Shown: one piece after another, positions 24,301 through 34,979 of the stretch | Numbering within the stretch: position 1 is the stretch's first letter | Layout of the letters: each line of letters begins with the position of its first letter | Assembly (NCBI GenBank): GCA_963971305.1 | Contig: OZ020305.1 | Coordinates: forward strand, 2,885,001 to 2,949,000 | DNA: 64,000 bases | DNA from: Arcuatula senhousia | Lineage: Eukaryota; Mollusca; Bivalvia; Mytilida; Mytilidae | Reading direction: 5' to 3' | Program-made: the position numbers and the translations under genes | The notes under the pieces: model-generated | Database searches by the model: none | What the model was told of the DNA's origin: nothing | What the model saw: the letters and a program-made list of their open reading frames with translations, nothing else

Positions 24301-24546
24301 AAATGAATAAAATTACCCATTAACCACTAGTAGTTATTTCATATCTATCTGCAATGTTCTATTATTCTTCGCTAACTTCCTGTTTGTAAATGCGCATGTA
24401 ATTACTTTTAACTGTGATTGGTTTTTTTTAGGTATTTAGATGAATTTTCCTCCCCTGACGGCAAGGCACTAGTATACGTTGTAGGTTCAGGATCAAGTTC
24501 AGTAGGGCTCTACGAAATATATGACGATGGGATAACTAAAAAATAA
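18391..24546 (+). CDS. MSP130-like secreted protein, gene C (complete, 10 coding exons, 554 aa)
   Basis: Coding exons are 18391-18559, 18929-19165, 19887-20073, 20482-20626, 21064-21178, 21419-21598, 22257-22325, 22894-23132, 23542-23750 and 24432-24546. The total is 1665 nt with splice phases identical to genes B and D. The start is the ATG in CACCATGA, nine bases after a good acceptor; an in-frame ATG at 18271 lies in the upstream intron. Signal peptide MKCLLLLCLAPVVLG is followed by landmarks: AVCDDTIAVS, VGPYPKDMAFTPDCSRLVVA, LEPESVTIDNTGNFAYV, SFYQPRDIKFGE, SANTGA, GGRSISMWNALTFQRVYDTG, GAEPTSLDLG, GTRSGMIYVFRL and VGSGSSSVGLYEIY. NST and NIS sequons allow N-glycosylation. The C-terminus is polar (DDGITKK) with no anchor. 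Three of its splice sites lie in tandem duplications (see separate entries). AATAAA overlaps the stop and recurs at 24666. Confidence 0.9.
19199..19312. repeat. Two-copy tandem repeat (about 55 bp) in gene C intron 2
   Basis: GCTCCAAATGTACATGTAGG and GCTCCGGATGTACATGTGGG start 55 bases apart. Both are followed by near-identical CCTTTGTCTCCTGT and TATCCCAATA segments. Confidence 0.6.
20215..20290 (-). repeat. Dispersed repeat family 3 fragment
   Basis: On the minus strand it reads CAATGGTCCTGACTTGG, GGCATTTCAAAAG, GTGGGTTAAACCAGGTTTTA, GGCGTCAAACC. The same ordered words occur at 24715-24830, 24985-25110 and (minus) 45525-45600. No coding potential is visible. Confidence 0.5.
20421..20510 (+). 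repeat. 45-bp tandem duplication across the exon 4 acceptor of gene C
   Basis: The copies at 20421-20465 and 20466-20510 both contain CAATTTTGATTTAAAGTATC and CCTATTTGAATG. The real exon 4 starts at 20482 in the second copy. The first copy carries the same acceptor sequence. Splicing there would add 45 nt (in frame) but would include a TAA (the TTTAAAG of the second copy), truncating the protein. Confidence 0.75.
22274..22715 (+). repeat. 67-bp tandem array of exon 7 end plus 5' splice site (about 6 copies)
   Basis: The unit is the last 52 bp of exon 7, the donor GGTAAGT or GGTAGGT, and about 15 bp of intron. CACTATACTTGGTA recurs at an exact 67-bp spacing (the ACTTGG positions near 22323, 22390, 22457, 22524, 22591 and 22658), followed by a decayed partial copy to about 22715. 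Only the first unit has the exon 7 acceptor (22256). The period is not a multiple of 3, and reading through the first donor meets TAA within the next unit, so the extra copies cannot be neutral exon extensions. Confidence 0.85.
23714..24005 (+). repeat. 57-bp tandem array of exon 9 end plus 5' splice site (5 copies)
   Basis: The unit combines the last 37 bp of exon 9 (CTACTGGTGACACCCTTATA ... GATATCGG), the donor GTAAGC/GTAAGT and about 14 bp of intron. Copies start at 23714, 23771, 23828, 23885 and 23942, and a partial copy begins at 23999. The period is 19 codons, so long spurious ORFs appear on the minus strand. Passing the first donor reads GGG then TAA, so use of any later donor truncates the protein before exon 10. 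Confidence 0.88.
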
Positions 24547-24714
24547 ACATTTTCAACTCAAATGATTTGTTGGTTATCTTAACAACATATCAATATACAT
24601 CTATGTATAAACAACAGGTTCTTTTTGTTTTGCTTTGAAACCTGGTGTTTATAAGTGTAATATGAAATAAAGATAATAAGCTCAAATGTCAAAGAGAAAA
24701 GACAAAACATTGAA

Positions 24715-25110
24715 GAAATACTTGAGAAAGGGAAGACCGGCATGGTCCTGACTTGGTACAGGCATTTCGGAAGATGGTGGGTTAAACCATGCAGGTGTTA
24801 TGGCACAAAACCTCCCTCTTTAAAATGAAGGGATGTGGACAATATATACACGAAACAAAATCATATAAAAATTAGAAGCGAAACAAAGCAAAGGACGTAT
24901 TTATCATCGTTCGTCATAAATAAAGGTAATAACAAAACTACTGAACTTGAATGATCAATCTCATAGTCCAGAGAAAATGACAAAAACGAATCAGTCATAC
25001 CGGATAATTGGCGGATCGCAATGGTCCTGACTTGGTACAGGCATTTCAAACGAAATGGTGGGTTAAACCAGGTTTTATGGCGCCAAACCTACCTCTTCCA
25101 TTGCGATCTT
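24715..25110 (+). repeat. Two copies of dispersed repeat family 3
   Basis: Both 24740-24830 and 25015-25110 carry ATGGTCCTGACTTGGTACAG, GGCATTTC, ATGGTGGGTTAAACCA and a GGC(A/G)(C/A)CAAACCT segment. They are direct repeats about 280 bp apart, just downstream of gene C. Function is unknown. Confidence 0.6.
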
Positions 25111-25202
25111 AGGATCCGGTAATGACCATAGAACACAACATAGTTGTGAGACACAATAGGGATATTGAGGTGATCAGCTCAGTACAGCAGACCAGTCAAA
25201 CA

Positions 25203-28200
25203 CTAATTAAAACAATTAACTATCATATCTTTTAACTCAATTTCGAACTTTTCTACTAGTGGCTGGTAACCAAGAAAGAATTTTTTTAGTGATTGTTTGA
25301 GACGTATTTTCTTATAGGCGAGCGGCGGATATCGAAAAAGTCGTCTAATTAAAAAGTTTAAATTACCCAAAAACCTCATGAGATTTTTTGAACTCAAATA
25401 AAAGGTTGATTATTCTATTTTATGGATATAAATGTTTGACAAGTCGAATATGGTCAGAAGATATAAAAAAATGTTGTTTTGTACATGTACCCTATGAAAA
25501 TCTTTAACGGCTTGATTTTTGAAATAATTTTTTTACCTAAAAAACACACACGAAAAAAAATTGTAAATCACATCATGAAATATTTTGCTCAATTCTTTGT
25601 TTGCAATTGAAATTTTCAAAAACAATAATAGTTTTCTACAATTTTTATCGAATTAAAAATCACGAATAAAAGTAGCAAAAATAAACGTTAATTTTAACTT
25701 TTGCAACATTAATTGTCATTAAAATCAAACAAATTGTATACTTAGATCAAGAAAATGTTGTAAGGCTACTTTTTAGTTAAAACTGCATACTTCTGACGAA
25801 TGATAATAAAGTTATACTTAATTGAATATGTAAGATTTTGAGAAAAGTGACTGCAGATGACTCGGAAAACTGTCGGAGTGTCCCGTATTTACATTTTAAC
25901 TATAATCTGATTGATTAGTAATTGTAAGAATTTTCATTTTTTGGTGTAATTATGAAGAATATGTGCTAGTTTTGGGTTTGTGTGAACACAAGAAATTTAT
26001 TATTTGGTCTTTGCTTTTATTTTTAACCTGCGATGTTTGATAAAAGCAAAGTTTTAAAAATTTGTGAAAGGTGTACTTGACTTTTAAGGTGCGTTTGATA
26101 TGTTGAACTGAATAAAAATTCGATTGCAGAAAAACAATAAATTAATGCCGTATATTTTGGCGAAAATATTTGAAATTATGTTACTAGACTATCTATTTGA
26201 AACTAAAAGTATAAACTGTGCACGTAAGCATCCAGGAGCAAATCAAGAAATTTTCGAAAAAAGGGGGAGGGCTCTACATAAAGCATTGTTGTTGAAGATG
26301 TTCATGACAGTTTTGCCTGAAATCTATAAGATATTTTTTAACATTTTGTCATTAGCGACATTAAGGGGCTCCCGGAACACCCCACCTGCTGGAGCCGTCA
26401 TTGTACAATGATTTGGTCGTCTTTTGAACTTATGACTTCACGCTTAAAAATGTCTAATCTTTGAGCTCAAATTGCACAATGTTCTGATCATTTAAGAGGC
26501 GTCAAACTACTATGTTCTGAAAGCCAAAACTCTTATCTCTCTATTAAGTCCAAAATATCGCCAAAGGTTTGTTATTAAGTTATAAAACTTAAAAGTTTTT
26601 TAAAACTTCTAGTCGCCACTTAACTCTTATGTGTTTTTTAGTTAGTTTTTCGATGATTTTCTTTCTTTTTTTCTGTGCAAAGTTATTGTTTTCTACTTAA
26701 CTAGTTGGATTTAAGATATTGTTGTTGGTTTTTGATTCCTATTCCGTTTTAAACATGTTAATGGTAACTCAGTACACGTTTTATTAAAAACCTAATATTC
26801 TGGTATAATCCACAAATGTGGTGTTTTTGAGTCAATGAACACATTTGAACCATTTATTTTTGTCACAGACGAAAGATAAGATAATGTTTTACAAATAGAG
26901 GAAAAAAGTGAGTGAAAATGTGAATTCTTTTTTTCGCAATTCAAACTTTTATACACAAAAATCAAAACAATTTGACCCTTTTCTAAAAATAGAAAAATTG
27001 ACGTAATAAATTTCTTCAAGGAGACCAAAAGTGAATGATTTATATTCACTTATATATGTAAGTAATATTTAATCTTTATTTTCTAACTTTTAACCACATT
27101 TTGTAACATTTTAGTTGCCTTAATGTTTGCAGACTCAAACTTTTAGATTTTGGGTAGTGACCTTTGACCTTTATTTTTTTCATGTTCTGACCAGATTCCA
27201 AATGCCAAACATCGATATTATTAAAGCTGAAATATTAAACTATCAATATAGTTAAAAATATCCCATGAGGTTTTCGGGTAATTTAAATTTTTTTCAAGAC
27301 CCTTTCCGCCGCTCGCCTATTATAGCCCTGCTCCAAAAGTCAGTCACGAAGAAATCGGTGTCTGATAAAAAAATCTGTGAAATGTGTGCACGCTCTGGCA
27401 TATCGAATAAGTTGTGAAATATAAACACCGTATGCAGGAAGAGTAGGTATATTGCTCTGTAGATTAGGAAAATTAATAATTTGAAAATTAAAATCGTCTC
27501 GTTTATCGTAAATTTTTGTGCTGAGATGACCACCTGGGTCAAATTCGAGGTACAAATTCAAGAAAGACGTGAAGCAATTAGATTCGATGGTCTCTTTAAT
27601 CTCCAATTCCGGAGGATATATTGAAGGAATCCAACTACCAAATGAAGTGTTATTGACAGAAAGGACATCATCAATATATCTGAATGTAAGATTAAATGAC
27701 CTTGCCTCTTTCATCTTCTTGTTCTTTACGAGTCCCTGAAGAAATTCAGTCTCGTAAGAGTATAAAAACAAATCGGCGAGGAGAGGAGCACAGTTTGTGC
27801 CCATTGGAATGCCGATTTGTTGTTGAAAAATCTCTCCTCCGAAGGTGACAAATATGTTGTCAATGAGGAAATCAAGCATACTGCAAACTTGTTCCAGTGT
27901 GTAACAAATTTTATCTTTGAAAGATGTTTTGGAAAAGAATGTAGAATTATAACCCAAAACAACAAAATTCCAATGGTTTGAAAAAGCTTTTTCGAGAAGT
28001 TTTTTCAGGCGACATTTTAGTTTTTTGTGTGGCAAGGTAGTGTATAAAGTTGAAAAATCGAACGTTTTTAAAGAGTGAACCTCAGAAAATGATCTAGATT
28101 TAAAATGAACTAACAAATCTTTTGAGTTTTTCAAAATCCACATATGGTTAATTCCACTACGATTATAAATAGTGTCGCAGTATGCTTGTTGACCTTCTTT

Positions 28201-28745
28201 GACAGCAGACAAGATTTTAGTTAAATGAACGGACAGCTCTGTAGTTGAACATGATGAAGATCCAGATATATACCTTTCTTTTATTAGACAATTGTAATAA
28301 TGTGCTTTACATACAAAAACTATATTATTGAAAGCCTTGTCTGCTGGCGTGACAACATACCTGTCATGTAAGGAAGAGAGACAATTGAGAGCTTCACGAT
28401 CTCTAAATACAGAAGAAGGCTGGGGGTTCACACATTTGCGAAGTTTGTCTATTCGGCTTCGTACAAGAGATCGGATAGTCCTTACCCAGTCCGACAGTGA
28501 TTCAAGCTCTGGTTCTTGGTCCTTTTCCCTCTTTATCCAGGCTCTAGCATAGTCCTCCACATCGTCCATGATGATATTAAAGTTGTGAGTCCAATTCATA
28601 CGTTGTGGTTCCCTGAATTTAGGTCCATGGGAAACCACATTACGTAATAAATCATTTTCAATTATCTTAAGATCACCCGTGATGACATGACCAGATGGAA
28701 AGTCACAGGATGTCCTTCGACGTTTTGAGTTTAAACTGCAAGTTT
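25203..28745 (-). pseudogene. Family-1 reverse transcriptase (Penelope-like), copy RT1, split by an insertion
   Basis: The main frame is 28743-27340. It opens upstream with HVITGDLKIIENDLLRN, then VVTPADKAFNNIVFVCKAHY, the finger/palm DFSTLYTTLPH, GIPMGTNCAPLLADLFLYSY (RT motif) and the catalytic FRYIDDVLS with both aspartates present. Towards the end are KIYDKRDDFNF and YGVYISQLIRYARAC. The frame meets a TGA at 27342-27340. The last codons before the insertion are LLEQGY, and the remaining C-terminus (KKIRLKQSLKKFFLGYQPL to a stop at 25203) lies beyond the 2.0 kb element at 25315-27319. No GIY-YIG endonuclease motif was seen. Assignment to Penelope-like elements rests on RT motifs and head-to-tail tandem layout, and is not certain. 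The copy is dead because of the nonsense codon and the insertion. Confidence 0.75.
25315..27319. mobile_element. 2.0 kb non-autonomous inverted-repeat transposon inserted in RT1
   Basis: Terminal inverted repeats start TAGGCGAGCGGCGGA at both ends. After a diverged patch they continue with TTTAAATTACCC(A/G)AAAACC and TCATG(A/G)GAT, about 70 bp in all. A TTA duplication flanks it (25312-25314 and 27320-27322). Removing the element and one TTA keeps the RT1 reading frame, which supports these boundaries. A 3-bp TTA/TAA target duplication fits PIF/Harbinger-type transposition (inference). The interior holds only short AT-rich frames (95 and 85 aa) with no transposase motif, so it needs a partner in trans. 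It includes TGACCTTTGACCTTT at 27158. Confidence 0.8.
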
Positions 28746-28833
28746 AGGACGGCTCCTAAAACGGAATTTTATTCCAAATGTCGATTAAGTTACACTTGTT
28801 GTATATTGGAGTTCACATGTGCGTGGTAATCAT

Positions 28834-29624
28834 CAAAGAAGCAGAGGTACCAATGGGGCATCCGAATGTCAAAAGTCCGAAAGGGTAGAGACAAAACCAG
28901 TAAGCACCACCGAGAACAGGACAAAAAAAACAGACAACATAAAACACAGACATAGAAAAATAAAAAATGTCATCACGAGAATGAAATTAGATGCTCCGGA
29001 AGAGAAATTAGATCCTTCTTACTATATGGCACACCTGTTGAGCTGCCAACTACATGTCAATTCCGTGGTTCAAAACCGGTAAAGGAAGACTAATCAAACC
29101 CCTTCTCATCTGAGAGATTGGTATCTTTATATTTGTTTTTGGGCACAGGATGTCTTACGTAAACTTTCTTGAGTGAAGTCAGCAACTGAGGAGCACCAGA
29201 ACCATGTGTCAGCAGTTTTTGTGTCAGACGTTGGCACTGCCAAGGAAATCGATGTAAGTCCCGTAAGCTCTGGAATAACGAATCAATTGTGATACATAAA
29301 AAAACATCAGTTTGAACAGACGGAATGTTGCTACACCAAAAGGGAAGTTGAAGTCATAGCGCTTTGTTGAAAGTGTTACCTGTGAGTCTGTTTCGAGATG
29401 TAGATCTAAATATGAAGCAGACTTCCTACACTCCATTTTGTCCCTTGTCTCTAAAACAGATTGTAAGAAGTCCACTTCATATGAATGAAGAAACAAATCA
29501 GCAAGCAAAGGTGCACAATTTTTGTCCATTGGGATCCCTGTTGTCTGCTAAAATCACGCCCATCCAACAGAACAAATATGTTGTCAATAAGAAAGTTTAT
29601 CATGTCGATTATTTGATCTTCTGT
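28834..29624 (-). pseudogene. Family-1 retroelement copy RT2, truncated and internally deleted
   Basis: Minus-strand frames give TEDQIIDMINFLIDNIFVLL, then (K)NCAPLLADLFLHSYEVDFLQ. The sequence jumps to ECRKSASYLDLHLETD, so the catalytic YIDD block is deleted, and ends with FYVSQLIRYSRA. The ORF is frameshifted. The 3' tail runs to 28834 (CTCTTCCGGAGCATC ... GGTACCTCTGCTTCTTTG). Its 5' end at about 29624 abuts the 3' tail of RT3, and its 3' end lies about 90 bp from the start of RT1. Confidence 0.7.
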
Positions 29625-30895
29625 AAGAAGCAAAAGTGTACCAAAGGGGTAATCAGTATCATAAAACCGTAAAGACCAAGAAAAAACCGGCAGACAAAAA
29701 CTCATCACAACAAAACAAACCACATAACAACATAAAGCACACACACACACACACACATAACAACAAAACCGCATTCAGCAACGTGAACTCAAGTCGAAAC
29801 GAGAGTGAACTCAGGTGCTCCGGAAGAGTAAGCAGTTCCTGATTACTATAGCACACCCGTCACGTTGCCAAACATCGATTAAGTGTTGGTCAAATCCAGA
29901 AAGGATGACATTACAAAACTCTATGTCAAACCAACATCTGTGCTCATTTGAGAAATTCCGTATTTGTAAACAAGCACATGATGTCGTCCGTAAAATTTCT
30001 AGAGTGATGACAGCAACCTGGGAGCAACGTACCCCTGTGTTAACAATTTGCTTGTCAGCCGTGTAGCTCTATCAAGGAAGTCGTTGTACTCCCCACATGC
30101 TCTGGAATAACGAATCAATTGTGATACGTAAACTCCATATGCTGGAGCGGACGGAATGTTGCTACACAGAAAGGGAAAGTTAGCTATTGGAAAGTTGAAG
30201 TCATCACGTTTGTCATAAAGCCTTGTACAAAGCCTTCCTTGTGTGTCAATTTCGAGAAATTGATCCAAATATGAAGCAGACCTCCTAGAATCTGTAGTGT
30301 CCTTTATCTCAAGTTCCTTCGGATATATTAGATATAAATAGTCACCAAATCGAGGATTGTTTAGTGAAAGGACATCATTAATATAACGAAATGTGAGATT
30401 GAAGGATATAGCAAGTTTGCGGTCCTTTTTGTCTAGAAGTGATTGTAAGAAGTTTGCTTCATATGAATGAAGAAACAAATCGGCAAGCAATGGTGCACAA
30501 TTTGTGCCCATTGGAATACCTATTGTTTGCTGAAAAACAAGTCCACCAAACTGTACAAATATGTTGTCGATTAGAAAGTTGAGCATTTCTATTATTTGAT
30601 CTTCTGTAAATTTGTTTTTCTTGCTAGACTCTTGGATGACAAAGTAAGTCTTTTTATAACCGACTACCAAATACTTGTACCTGTAAATTTGTTATTGTTC
30701 TTAGACTTATTTATGACTAAGTAAGTCTTAAGAATTATCTACTTCGTACCTGCGTTATCAGAATGCTGTGTTTAATCAGCTGTGCCAATTGTTTTTTGAA
30801 TTGCACATGCTCAATATAAGTGTAAAGTGTGGAGAAATCCAGTTTTGATGCTGTTGCAAATGAAAGTGATTTAGATTGAATCCACTGATCAAGTT
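29625..30895 (-). pseudogene. Family-1 retroelement copy RT3 with YIND catalytic mutation
   Basis: The open frame 30670-29999 encodes TEDQIIEMLNFLIDNIFVQF, GIPMGTNCAPLLADLFLHSY, then FRYINDVLSLNN, where family members have YIDD, so a catalytic aspartate is replaced by asparagine. It continues KLYDKRDDFNF-like and YGVYVSQLIRYSRACG to a stop at the KFYGRHH position. A preceding out-of-frame fragment (KLDFSTLYTYIEHVQFKKQ) lies at about 30890-30785. After the stop comes the family tail, including a CA/TG-repeat tract near 29737-29758, down to about 29625, where RT2 begins. The copy is presumed inactive. Confidence 0.75.
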
Positions 30896-31319
30896 ACATA
30901 CAAATATGACCAACAAATAGAACAATATAATTGTTTCATCACCCCGAGGGTTTAGTCTTTTGAGACCTTTTCTGTGAGGTACATGGGCAACCTAGCTTAA
31001 TTTGAGTTGAAGAAATGAAACTAACACGGCCATAGTGAGATATAGCATAACCTTGTAGATTTAAAAACTATTGAGTTGAGTTGTAAGACAAAAATGTCCT
31101 AGTCCAAATTGAATTCGTAATTTTAGACATTTATCTGCAATCTTAATACAGTATAAGCATGTTTAAACTGTTTCTTTTTGTCAAATTAGCCACTGAGTTC
31201 CTGAGTTCCACTTTGCCTTTCTGAAAATGATTTGTATTGTAAAGTTTTTCTCGGAAAATTTATTTTATTAAAAATAATGTGTGTATAACTTTGAACGGGC
31301 TATACATTAAGACGGGTAT

Positions 31320-31405
31320 AAAAGAAGTAAAGAAGTACTAAAGGGGTAATCAACATCATAAAACCGAAAAGACAAAGACAAAATCGGTAGACAAAAAAAT
31401 CATCA
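31320..31405 (-). mobile_element. Family-1 retroelement tail fragment
   Basis: The minus strand carries ACCGATTTTGTCTTTGTC and GATGTTGATTACCCCTTTAG, the last part of the family-1 tail. Confidence 0.5.
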
Positions 31406-34400
31406 TATATAAAATTTGAAACTGACTCAGTGACATTATTTGACTTTTTGATGGTAATTGGTCGAGCGGGGGCTTTTTGAGAGCAAAAAGCTATCAAATA
31501 ATCAAAACCGATTCCCAAATTCAAACTACATGTTTAATTAACTTAAATTTGGTGGAAAAAAATACTCTTCTTCTTAATTCAAAGATGAAATTTCACCTGT
31601 TTCATTAAGCAATACAAAACTGTTTAAACCGAAAAATAACCTTAACAGCAGGGCAGTCCCTACATGTAATCATTCAGTCTATATCGGAGAATAATTTTAA
31701 CAGCAGTGCAGTCCCTGCATATTATCATTCAGGGAAACCTGAATGCTTGGTTTCTGTTGATATCAATCAGACATATCTATCAATGTTTCAACACATTCAA
31801 TACTTTTGATAGCAAATACAAGCATTTTCCCAACCATTTAACTTGAAAGTGGGGCATAGATTTTTATTTGGCCAAAAAATACTCAGTGCAGAGAACGAAA
31901 TAAATATTTATTTTTACAGGCATCATCACAAAATATGGCATAAATCATGCAGAATATATTTTTCTTGAACTTTGGTACTACAATATATTTTTCTTCTTAA
32001 TTCAGATTATTTTCAAGGAAAAGACCAAGCCCCCTCCTTTTAAGTTAAATAGTTGACCCATTAATTACTATTGCAGTGAGTAGGTCAAAATCTTAAGGGT
32101 AAATACATGTAATATATACAATATTTTTGTCTGTATTTCCAAAACAAAAGTTTTGCAGTCCGATTCCACATCCTATTATTAGCGTTTAGTAAACAAACTT
32201 TGTGTTACAAGTAAGATGATTTATGGTAATAACGAAAAAATTAAGAAAGGATGTAGACAAAATAATCATGCTGTGATCCAATGATGTCTTAATGTGCTCT
32301 TTCACTTGCCGAATAAAACCAACACAAGCTTTAGGATGATAAATCACCAAAAAATAGATAGAAGAGAACCTAGATATATTTAATATATCAACAAATTTGC
32401 AGAACGCAATGTTCCTGACTATGGTTCTGCAGATATTAACTTCAAACAAATAATCATTCATAATTCTTACATTATAAAATCCCATTGAAAAGACGGTAAA
32501 TTAGAATTTTTTTTTTGCGATAATGCACGATTTTGAATATAACTGCACTCCAGTTGAAATTTTTCAATACAGGGCAAAAATTCAATTAACTATTGCCCGG
32601 GGGAAAGTTTATCCAATGAACTATTGCCCACAAAACAATCTAAAAAATATTGAACATCAGCGAATCGACTCTTATCATTATTTTGAAAAATAATAAGTTG
32701 AAATATTGCTTTATGTTTTCTCTATTTAATAAGTCAACAAATATAGACATATTGTTTTTGTATCGTTTCTTATTTCTTTTTCTTACTTCATGAATTTTTC
32801 GACATGTTATAGGAAAATAATGTGACAAAACATTATGAAACTCACTTTGTGGAATGTAATCATTCAAAGGTTTGCAATGCACTTGTATAATTTTCAAAAT
32901 GGTAGCAACTTTCACTTCAACCCCCCTCTCCCCCAGATGTCCGACTTCAATGATCTATAGACCTATTTTGATATCTGACTAGAATGGAAAACAGAAATTT
33001 TTGAGGCGATTTGTGTGACTTTTATGTTGGCATCCCAACACAATGGTATGACAGTAAGTATGTTTAGTATCACATTGTTCAATAAAGTTATAATAAAATT
33101 TGTCAAGTTCCATAAATACACATTTTTTGCATATCTTAAAGCCTTATATATATACAAACATTTGACATTTATTTTATAATGTAAATATTTAAAACAGTTT
33201 TTATAATGCATACTTTAGGGCAATGGTCCAGGAAATTTTGCTTTCCGTGTCAGAAACCCCTTTCGTATTCCATATATTTTAAGCAAAATACATGTATTTC
33301 GGACTATTGCCCTCATTTTCATTTAATACCGGTAACTGTATACTTTTCTTTACTATATTGTTTGCTTATGAATGTGCCGACGACTGCGAAAATATATGCG
33401 CATATTGAGTTTGAATAAGGCATGTTTGTCGGTCCGTCTGTCCGTCCAAAATGAGATCACAAATAACTAACGGATTAAAAGTTGCTTTTCCAATAGGAAT
33501 TATGATACATTGCATATCATAATGCAACTTTTTATCCATATGAAAAGGAGGATATATGCATGCGAAAACCATCTTACTAGAATTATACCATTGATCAGTG
33601 ATTACAGAAAAATACAAAACATATTGCAAGGCGGGGCATCAAGTCTTTCGGACCTTCTCATGAATATATTTTGTATGTTTACTGATACATGGAATACATG
33701 CATGGTTTCTTGAATTTGAATTAAAGCAATTTTGAAAAAAAAAGATCTATAATTTACTGGAAGATATAGTATTGAAGCTTATGAAGATTTGGTTTTAAAT
33801 GTGAAAGATATGAATTAACGATACTTAAGTATAACAAGAAAGGATATGGTTAAAACCATATCTATTGGTACTCAAGTTACATATATGTCACAGTTAGGAT
33901 CCTGAAACATGCATAATGCATTTATCATCATAGTAATACCCACCATACTAGAATGAAAGATAAGGTTGAAGGGATTCATTCAGTGTTATAAGCATCATTT
34001 GAACAAACCGTACCAATATGTTTTTATGGCACTTTCCAGTTAAAAAAACAATATGGGAATTGAATGATTCTTTTGTAGATGGTCATTCGTCTGGAAGAAC
34101 AGGTTACAGTTAATTTCGAAGCATACGATTGCTTAGTATCATTAGGTGCACCTACCACTGGTTTTTTGGCATTGCAAACTGATAAAATGTTGATAGGACA
34201 GGCCACCCAGCTACATGTAAGCTCAAAAGGGCCTTGAAAGCCTTTTATAACTTTTTGACGTTTGGCTGCCTACGACTCTGTGGATCTGAAAAAGTCCAAA
34301 TGACAAAAATCCCAGAAAGACCGGATTATTATCTGGACTAAAAACAATCCTCGTTCAACGAGTTAATTTTTGGGAAATTTTAACTGTCTGTAGCACGGGG

Positions 34401-34485
34401 GGGAGTAAACTTCAATTTTAAAGGTAGGTACATATGTGCGGCCCAAAAGGGTCTACCTTAAAGGTTGGAAATTTCAATGTATATG
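31406..34485. other. Intergenic between RT array and gene D, no gene seen
   Basis: This stretch is AT-rich with short open frames only. A two-copy tandem repeat of about 55 bp lies at 31641-31735 (TTAACAGCAGGGCAGTCCCT / TTAACAGCAGTGCAGTCCCT). No domain, RNA gene or convincing splice chain was recognised. Confidence 0.45.
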
Positions 34486-34490
34486 ATACT

Positions 34491-34521
34491 ATGTCTTATG
34501 TCTTATGTCTTATGTCTTATG
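34491..34521. repeat. Short heptamer microsatellite (TCTTATG)n
   Basis: The unit TCTTATG repeats four times in succession. Confidence 0.8.
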
Positions 34522-34829
34522 ATAAGGTATACTTTACACAAATGTCATATATCAATAGGAAAAGAGTGACTGACTGCATCCACATTTTGCCTCCCTGTAA
34601 CCTTAACTGTACAGGCATTTGATAACTTTTACCATTCAAACTTTGATTTACTAGAAAATCTATAAAACATATAAAGTTTAAGCATATTCTGTGTAATTTC
34701 AAATGCATTATTAAAATATATGAATGGTTGTCTTTTTTTAAGCAGCCCAATATATGAATAGGGTGGGTATAAAACTTCTGGGCCACACAAAAATACCGTC
34801 CGTTGGAGTTACCACCCCCCCAAACCTGT

Positions 34830-34976
34830 GGCGGATCCAGAAATTTTCAAACGGAGGGGGGCGCGCAATTATAAAAATAAAATCCTTCTGGGACCTCTTG
34901 TTTCATACATTTGTTGTCAAACGGGGGGGGGGGGGGGGGGGGGCGGCACGCCCAGTACGCCGGACCTAGATCCGCC
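34830..34976. mobile_element. Small MITE-like element with a long G tract
   Basis: The ends GGCGGATCCAG and CTAGATCCGCC are inverted. The interior is G-rich and ends with an uninterrupted run of about 21 G at 34923-34943, then a CGCCCAGTACGCCGG block. The run is a likely length-variable site. Confidence 0.5.
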
Positions 34977-34979
34977 TTT

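Noticed and set aside
29636..29856. Small ORFs with HTHTHTH or CVCVCVC runs
   Set aside because: They translate a CA/TG-repeat tract within the retroelement tail.
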